From Muribaculaceae bacterium (GTDB lineage Bacteria > Bacteroidota > Bacteroidia > Bacteroidales > Muribaculaceae), in contig JAIDYR010000056.1 of NCBI GenBank assembly GCA_029057985.1, forward strand, positions 1 through 64,000: a stretch of 64,000 nucleotides of DNA. Direction: 5' to 3'. Below the pieces are notes generated by a model. The model saw nothing but the letters and a program-made list of their open reading frames with translations, searched no databases and was not told the DNA's origin. Positions 59,017-64,000 of this stretch are shown here, piece by piece. Made by a program: the position numbers and the translations under genes. How positions within the stretch are numbered: the stretch's first letter is position 1; each line of letters starts with the position of its first letter.

Positions 59017-62000
59017 TCATTCGCGGATCGGACGGATAGGTCGCGCCATGGCTTTACGGCCGGTGAAGTACGAACACATAACGTAGATATTACCGTTCTT
59101 GTTTACCTCATTTGGTTTCGATACGTCAGCAATAAACTGCGTATCGATTCCCAGCGCAAGCCCATAGCTAAGCAGATTATTCGTTGGGACTTCATCGTAC
59201 GACCAGAGATATACGATCGTAGGATTGAAATTGTCGCCTCCCTGAAGAGGATTCCCCTCGGTATCTTTAAGCGAGGGATGTCCGTCGCAGTACCATCTGT
59301 TGCCCGTACAGGTCAGCCATAATGAATTTGCGGCACTACGCGTAAGATCCTGTCTTGTCGAGACCTGAAACACGTAAGGGTCATCGGAGTTATTGATCTT
59401 ACCCTGAAAATTTGTCAAAGGCCGCTTATTGTTAGAATTGGCATTATCAAATTTTCCATTGTTATCAGGACCGATAAACTTCAGGCACTCCGTCGGTGGA
59501 ACCTTATAACCCGCCGGGCAAGGATCATAGATAGTCTTTCCGCCATTATTCCAATAGTTACTGTTGCGGGCGCCGGCACTCAGCCAGTCATGCACCTTGC
59601 TGTCATTATTGTTATAAGCTGCCGCATAATAGGCTTTTTGCGGATTTTTGATTGAAGTTGCAAGACTGACCGGCTGCTTGCCTTTTGTCTGCTGCTTCGG
59701 TCCGAAATTTCGCTTATCCTTATTATGATGATCGACGAATCCTACAATGGGATCTTTTCTTCCCCATTGATAATATGTATTATTGCCATATTCATATCTG
59801 ATGCGCTCTCCATCCTGGATAATCGGAAGAGAAGTCTTGAGTCCGGTCGGATTGCCATCCTTATCCTTCTGCTCGAATACCATCGTCGACTGCCGCTTCA
59901 GATAATCGATATTTTTAGGATCGCACCACCCTATATTATAAGGAGCTACCCAGTAATTCTTGGAAGAGGCGACATAGTTATTATTTATTCTCAGATCTCC
60001 CCGGTTGCGCCATCCGCTCGCTGTTGCTTCATATGCAAAGGTCGATGTGCTCGCACTCAATGCGTTGCTCAAGCCGGTTTTGGGATCGAGCCAATGCTCG
60101 TTGATCCATATATGCCAGCTCCATACTATATCACCCGTCGCGTTGTCACCTGAATATAATGCGATCACTACATTTCCTTGCTGCAAACTGAATTGATTGG
60201 CCTTGAACACAATCATGTATTCACTCCCGACCTTTTTCAACTGAACATCAGAAATGGCATTGTAGACATCTGACCAAACTATCGCTGCGCTACCATAATA
60301 GGCCGAACTGATCTTACCTGCTGTGATGGTCGCCCCGGCATGGTTCTTGAAATTGGTAGGATAGGACTTTTTCTCAACATTGTTCTTAACCGAATTTCCG
60401 TAATATAAAGGGAAAGAATACCATCCCTGGCGATCGATAACATAGCAATTGGCAGTATTGCGCGTGCTTGTTCCGGCCTTCGATAAATCCCACGGTTTGG
60501 AGGCGGAATTGCCGGTATAGGCCTTTTGATTCTGCATCCACCTGTCGCCTTCCCAAGTAGAAAGCGTTGTATGGGCTATCATAGATATATCGCGCCGCTC
60601 TCCGTCGGAGGCAAAATTGCCGTCGCCCCTGAGTGCGGAACGGGTCGGAATCCATTCCTCAGCATTGAGATATCTATTCTCGATTATTGATCCCGTACCG
60701 TCATATTGATCTGTACCCGAATGAGACGCTGTCCATGGGAGTTCCTCCATATAAGTCTGATTGTTCGTGCGATAGCGGAAACTCCTTACTTTAAAATATG
60801 CATCGTCGCCATATTTGTCATGATCTGATTTCGAAGGAGAATAGACATAGATCTGGTCGCCGTCGACGTTATGCTTGTTGTTCGATTTCTTATGATTTCC
60901 GGTAGCTTTCAAGACATAGGTCCAGTTGCTTTTGGTAGTCGAAATGGTATAAACATACTCATGGCCGGGCTTCCACTCGGTCACATTGTTATCTCTGATT
61001 TTACCTCTGAGAGTGACATCTTCAAGTCCCGTGCGCTTAAGAGTGACGATAATCTCTGCATCTGCGGGAATTTCCTGGGGGATGAGCATGAAGGTCTTCT
61101 CCGGCATTTTGGCATTCATCACCTCATCCTTCGTCTCATCCGAAGGATTCACGACATTGCCTGCAACCTTATAATTGAAATTCTGGGAATAAGTTTCAGT
61201 CCCTGACTGGGAATCCCAGATTATATTGCCCAGACCCGAAGACGGATCATAACTGAAATTACAATTTCCCGATGAGCGGACGCCGGAAATCTTGATATTG
61301 ACTACTTCCCCTTCAAGCACGTCGCGCACAGCGAATTTCACCGCTGAAAGAGCATGATGGAAATTCAGAGGCACCCTTCCGTCGACACTCCCTTCCTTAT
61401 TGCAGGCCAATCCGGCAAGCAGAAGATCCGGCTGATACTCCGCATCCTTATTGGCTACGGGACTCTTCCGGGCCTCATATCCGAATGAAATGACATTGTC
61501 AGATGCAGTCAGCGACTTAAGATTGCTGAATTCCGATGCAGGAGAGACAGCGCTGAAATTGAGCACGTCCTTTCCGGGCCAATATTCTGTACGGTTAGTG
61601 TACCATATATTGTTATCCGATTCATTATGGCGCGTGTCGACCCATGGGATATAGACTGCTTTATCAGCATTGCGCGTAGCGAGGACCTTGAAATTCTTAT
61701 GGAAGCTGACAAGACCCTGAACACTTGAAATCTGGTTGGCTCTTGTAGGATTGGCAATTTCACTTTGACTGTTGCTGAAGCCGTCGCCGGGTGTGAAACC
61801 GATACGCGGAGAATCATACGTATGAAGATAAAGAGGTTGGCCGGAGCCTTCGCTCTTAAGCACGAGAGGCTCATACCCCTCGTCGCTTCCTCGGGTAAGG
61901 TCATCATCGGAAGCCGGCAAAGCTGACGCTGAAAATGTTACGGCATCAGGATTTCCATGCTCCGGCTCTACGTATAGTTCATCATCTGCGCAGGACCATG

Positions 62001-62061
62001 CGAAAAGGGAAACTGCGAAAACGATCAAGATATATATATATTGACTTTTTAGAAAATTCAT
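59017..62061 (-). CDS. Large fimbrillin-family lipoprotein with C-terminal FISUMP-like domain (putative pilus tip/adhesin)
   Basis: Lipobox-like LFAWSCADDE, Mfa/fimbrillin-like N-terminal half (PLNFHHALSAVKFAV), C-terminal KTIYDPCPAGYKVPP and ARPIRPIRE. Confidence 0.8.
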   Translation of the reverse strand: MNFLKSQYIYILIVFAVSLFAWSCADDELYVEPEHGNPDAVTFSASALPASDDDLTRGSDEGYEPLVLKSEGSGQPLYLHTYDSPRIGFTPGDGFSNSQSEIANPTRANQISSVQGLVSFHKNFKVLATRNADKAVYIPWVDTRHNESDNNIWYTNRTEYWPGKDVLNFSAVSPASEFSNLKSLTASDNVISFGYEARKSPVANKDAEYQPDLLLAGLACNKEGSVDGRVPLNFHHALSAVKFAVRDVLEGEVVNIKISGVRSSGNCNFSYDPSSGLGNIIWDSQSGTETYSQNFNYKVAGNVVNPSDETKDEVMNAKMPEKTFMLIPQEIPADAEIIVTLKRTGLEDVTLRGKIRDNNVTEWKPGHEYVYTISTTKSNWTYVLKATGNHKKSNNKHNVDGDQIYVYSPSKSDHDKYGDDAYFKVRSFRYRTNNQTYMEELPWTASHSGTDQYDGTGSIIENRYLNAEEWIPTRSALRGDGNFASDGERRDISMIAHTTLSTWEGDRWMQNQKAYTGNSASKPWDLSKAGTSTRNTANCYVIDRQGWYSFPLYYGNSVKNNVEKKSYPTNFKNHAGATITAGKISSAYYGSAAIVWSDVYNAISDVQLKKVGSEYMIVFKANQFSLQQGNVVIALYSGDNATGDIVWSWHIWINEHWLDPKTGLSNALSASTSTFAYEATASGWRNRGDLRINNNYVASSKNYWVAPYNIGWCDPKNIDYLKRQSTMVFEQKDKDGNPTGLKTSLPIIQDGERIRYEYGNNTYYQWGRKDPIVGFVDHHNKDKRNFGPKQQTKGKQPVSLATSIKNPQKAYYAAAYNNNDSKVHDWLSAGARNSNYWNNGGKTIYDPCPAGYKVPPTECLKFIGPDNNGKFDNANSNNKRPLTNFQGKINNSDDPYVFQVSTRQDLTRSAANSLWLTCTGNRWYCDGHPSLKDTEGNPLQGGDNFNPTIVYLWSYDEVPTNNLLSYGLALGIDTQFIADVSKPNEVNKNGNIYVMCSYFTGRKAMARPIRPIRE

Positions 62062-62073
62062 CTTAAGGAGGGA

Positions 62074-63162
62074 TTATTCGAGTTCAATATGCACTTTTCC
62101 GCCGAAAATCCATTCGCGGAAAGAGACCGTGAATTCAAGTTCGGCAAGATCTATGATAAACTGATAGTCATGGTTGCGCACTATTCTCGAGAATTTCCTG
62201 TCGATTACAGGTCGGCCCCCTTCATAGTCGCAAAGGTAGACTTTTCCGCTGATCGGAAGCCCCGTACCGTCGGCGCGGGCTATTGTCACGTCATAATATG
62301 GAGGTAGTCCGGAAGCATCCGGCTTGCATATCATCTCGGGCAGATAAATGGTGGTTTTCGTCTGACTGTTGAATCTGGCAGCAGGCGACGGACCCTTAGT
62401 ATCTTCGTATGAATTGAAACAACCCTCTATTGAAAGAGATGAGGTCCGGAGCACTTGATCACCTCCTGTCGGTTGGCAATTTCCGACAAGATTGAAATCA
62501 TTTCGCGGACTGCTGACCGATATGATCCTGAATTTATCATCGATATTATCGGCAAGTTCAATCGTAAGTTTGGGAAGGGAACGAAGCATGGTGATAGTTC
62601 CCCCGGATATAGTGGCGTCTGCTCTTAATTCCACATTTTTGAAATCAGTCACACCCCACATCGGGAGATATCCGCCTCTATCGATATCAGAAATATTATA
62701 AGTCAGATTTTCGAATGGCGACGAGGGCATTCCGCCTTTAAGATTGGCTACTGCCACGAGGCGTCCCGTAAACAGATAAGTACCTCTGTCGGTAGGGATT
62801 GCATATCCTTCTCCGAGTTTAAGATTGACTTTATATTCCCTTGCGCCGTCTTCCACGTTAAATAGTTGAGTCTCCAAAGGATAGACTACGTCGTCAGGAG
62901 TGACGATATACATGAATACGTCTTGGATGCTATTCTCATATGTCGAACCCGTCAGAGAATCATATGGATCATTCCAAGTCTCATCCGCCCGAGTGCGTAA
63001 ATCGCTCTTTTCAACCGGAGTCTCTGCAGCAAGTGATACCACTATACCGCACGTCGGCCGATAGCCTTCCGCGGGAGGAGTCTCCACATCAGGCTCATAG
63101 ACAAGCGAGCACGATGCGAGAATCATCGAAAGGGCTAATAATATGTAATGGTATCTCTTCAC
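62074..63162 (-). CDS. FimB/Mfa2-family fimbrial subunit
   Basis: Lipoprotein signal LALSMILASCSLVYEP; LTIELADNIDDKFRI; C-terminal HDYQFIIDLAELEFTVSFREWIFGGKVHIELE. Confidence 0.75.
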   Translation of the reverse strand: MKRYHYILLALSMILASCSLVYEPDVETPPAEGYRPTCGIVVSLAAETPVEKSDLRTRADETWNDPYDSLTGSTYENSIQDVFMYIVTPDDVVYPLETQLFNVEDGAREYKVNLKLGEGYAIPTDRGTYLFTGRLVAVANLKGGMPSSPFENLTYNISDIDRGGYLPMWGVTDFKNVELRADATISGGTITMLRSLPKLTIELADNIDDKFRIISVSSPRNDFNLVGNCQPTGGDQVLRTSSLSIEGCFNSYEDTKGPSPAARFNSQTKTTIYLPEMICKPDASGLPPYYDVTIARADGTGLPISGKVYLCDYEGGRPVIDRKFSRIVRNHDYQFIIDLAELEFTVSFREWIFGGKVHIELE

Positions 63163-63225
63163 TCTTAATTTTTTTAATTACTTTTCCCCTTATCCTATCC
63201 CTTATTACTTTGATATTGTTATCCG

Positions 63226-64000
63226 TCAGAAATCAAGGTTTTCGCCGGGAAATCCGAAATTGACATTATTTATTCTGACTACCCAGTCTTTCACTACGAT
63301 ATGCACTCTTACCCAATAATTGTTTTCATCGAGGAAGAAAATCATATTGTGATGATACGCACGATCAAGATATTCCTGATCATCCATCGTGAAATAAGAG
63401 CTCTTCATAAGCAGAAGATAATTGACCAGCGGGAGATCAGCGATAATCTTTCCGTCTGTCTTATCTTTTATCTTCAGACGTGGACCCTGACGCACTTCTC
63501 CATCGGAACGTGTCCATTTATAGCCTGAGTTAGCCATAAGACGCGACATTGAAAATTCTGCAAACGCCACCTGCACCGGCATTCCCACATCGCTTGCTCG
63601 CGATCCCTCTGCTTTAGAAGAAGAAGGCAATCCATCGACTCCTGCATAGGCATTATCAGCGCTCCAGGGTGTATAAGTCACTTCTTTATGTGAAAGGACA
63701 TTATTTGCATAGTCGAAACGCGTATTGTCATCCGTAACTTCGAAGTCGAAGTTATTATAATCTACCGGAGAGTTATCCAGATGCTGCAGTACTATTCGGA
63801 GGTTATTGGTATTACGCATCATCTCAACGGTGGCATGATCATACTGAGTACCTTCAGTGACCGTAAATCCGGTCATACCGTGGAAATGATCGTGAAGAGG
63901 AGATTTCGGGGAGTTTGCAGGGTCACCGATGTGGGATAAGTTAGTCCTTACTTCCAGATCTGACAACTTCTTGATTTCCGAAGGGCGAATCTGATGCTCG
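63226..64000 (-). CDS. FimB/Mfa2-family fimbrial protein, 5' truncated by the window edge
   Basis: Frame stays open upstream of the listed TTG start to position 64000 (...EHQIRPSEIKKLSDLEVRTN); C-terminal half with YLLLMKSSYFTMDDQEYLDRAYHHNMIFFLDENNYWVRVHIVVKDWVVRINNVNF. Confidence 0.75.
   Translation of the reverse strand, partial: EHQIRPSEIKKLSDLEVRTNLSHIGDPANSPKSPLHDHFHGMTGFTVTEGTQYDHATVEMMRNTNNLRIVLQHLDNSPVDYNNFDFEVTDDNTRFDYANNVLSHKEVTYTPWSADNAYAGVDGLPSSSKAEGSRASDVGMPVQVAFAEFSMSRLMANSGYKWTRSDGEVRQGPRLKIKDKTDGKIIADLPLVNYLLLMKSSYFTMDDQEYLDRAYHHNMIFFLDENNYWVRVHIVVKDWVVRINNVNFGFPGENLDF

Noticed and set aside
56358-64000. Invertible promoter (phase-variable inverton) for the pilus locus
   Set aside because: The promoter region lies beyond the right edge of the window, so nothing can be supported from this sequence.

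Overview
This 64 kb window looks like Bacteroidales chromosome, probably Muribaculaceae or a near relative; that placement is inferred from gene content and TAnnTTTG-type promoters, not from a search. It is mostly single-copy housekeeping and metabolic genes. In order: bioF and a bioG-bioC fusion; an HlyD/MacB/FtsX/TolC tripartite ABC efflux operon with an NtrC-type response regulator and histidine kinase; pyruvate:ferredoxin oxidoreductase; a DbpA-like helicase, recG, ispD, fabG, a KAS III gene and a TetR gene; an initiator-type tRNA-Met; RluA-family synthase; an OmpA-like protein; transketolase; a FucP-like MFS transporter; YggS; DUF4494; DUF4492-cydAB; a chromate transporter pair; folC; rng, a tiny basic ORF and HU; YigZ; DJ-1; RmuC; patatin; DUF349; a cyclophilin; a cytidylate kinase-like protein; RNase P RNA; BrkB; a debranching enzyme/GT4/GH57 glycogen cluster; and a type V (FimB/Mfa2-like) pilus locus that runs off the right edge. 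No CRISPR array, prophage or intact IS was seen. The strongest non-coding observations are: (i) a near-consensus sigma-54 promoter plus a 12-bp-arm palindrome upstream of the efflux operon, whose neighbouring regulator carries a GAFTGA motif; (ii) two copies of a TIR-bounded MITE-like element whose 20-bp core is exactly inverted between copies; (iii) an 18-19 bp tandem array between recG and the helicase gene; (iv) an 85-bp tandem pair of hairpin-forming repeats upstream of the glycogen cluster; (v) a TlpA-like thioredoxin gene attached to the pilus operon. I found no clearly new multi-gene system. All product names come from reading the translations, without database searches.
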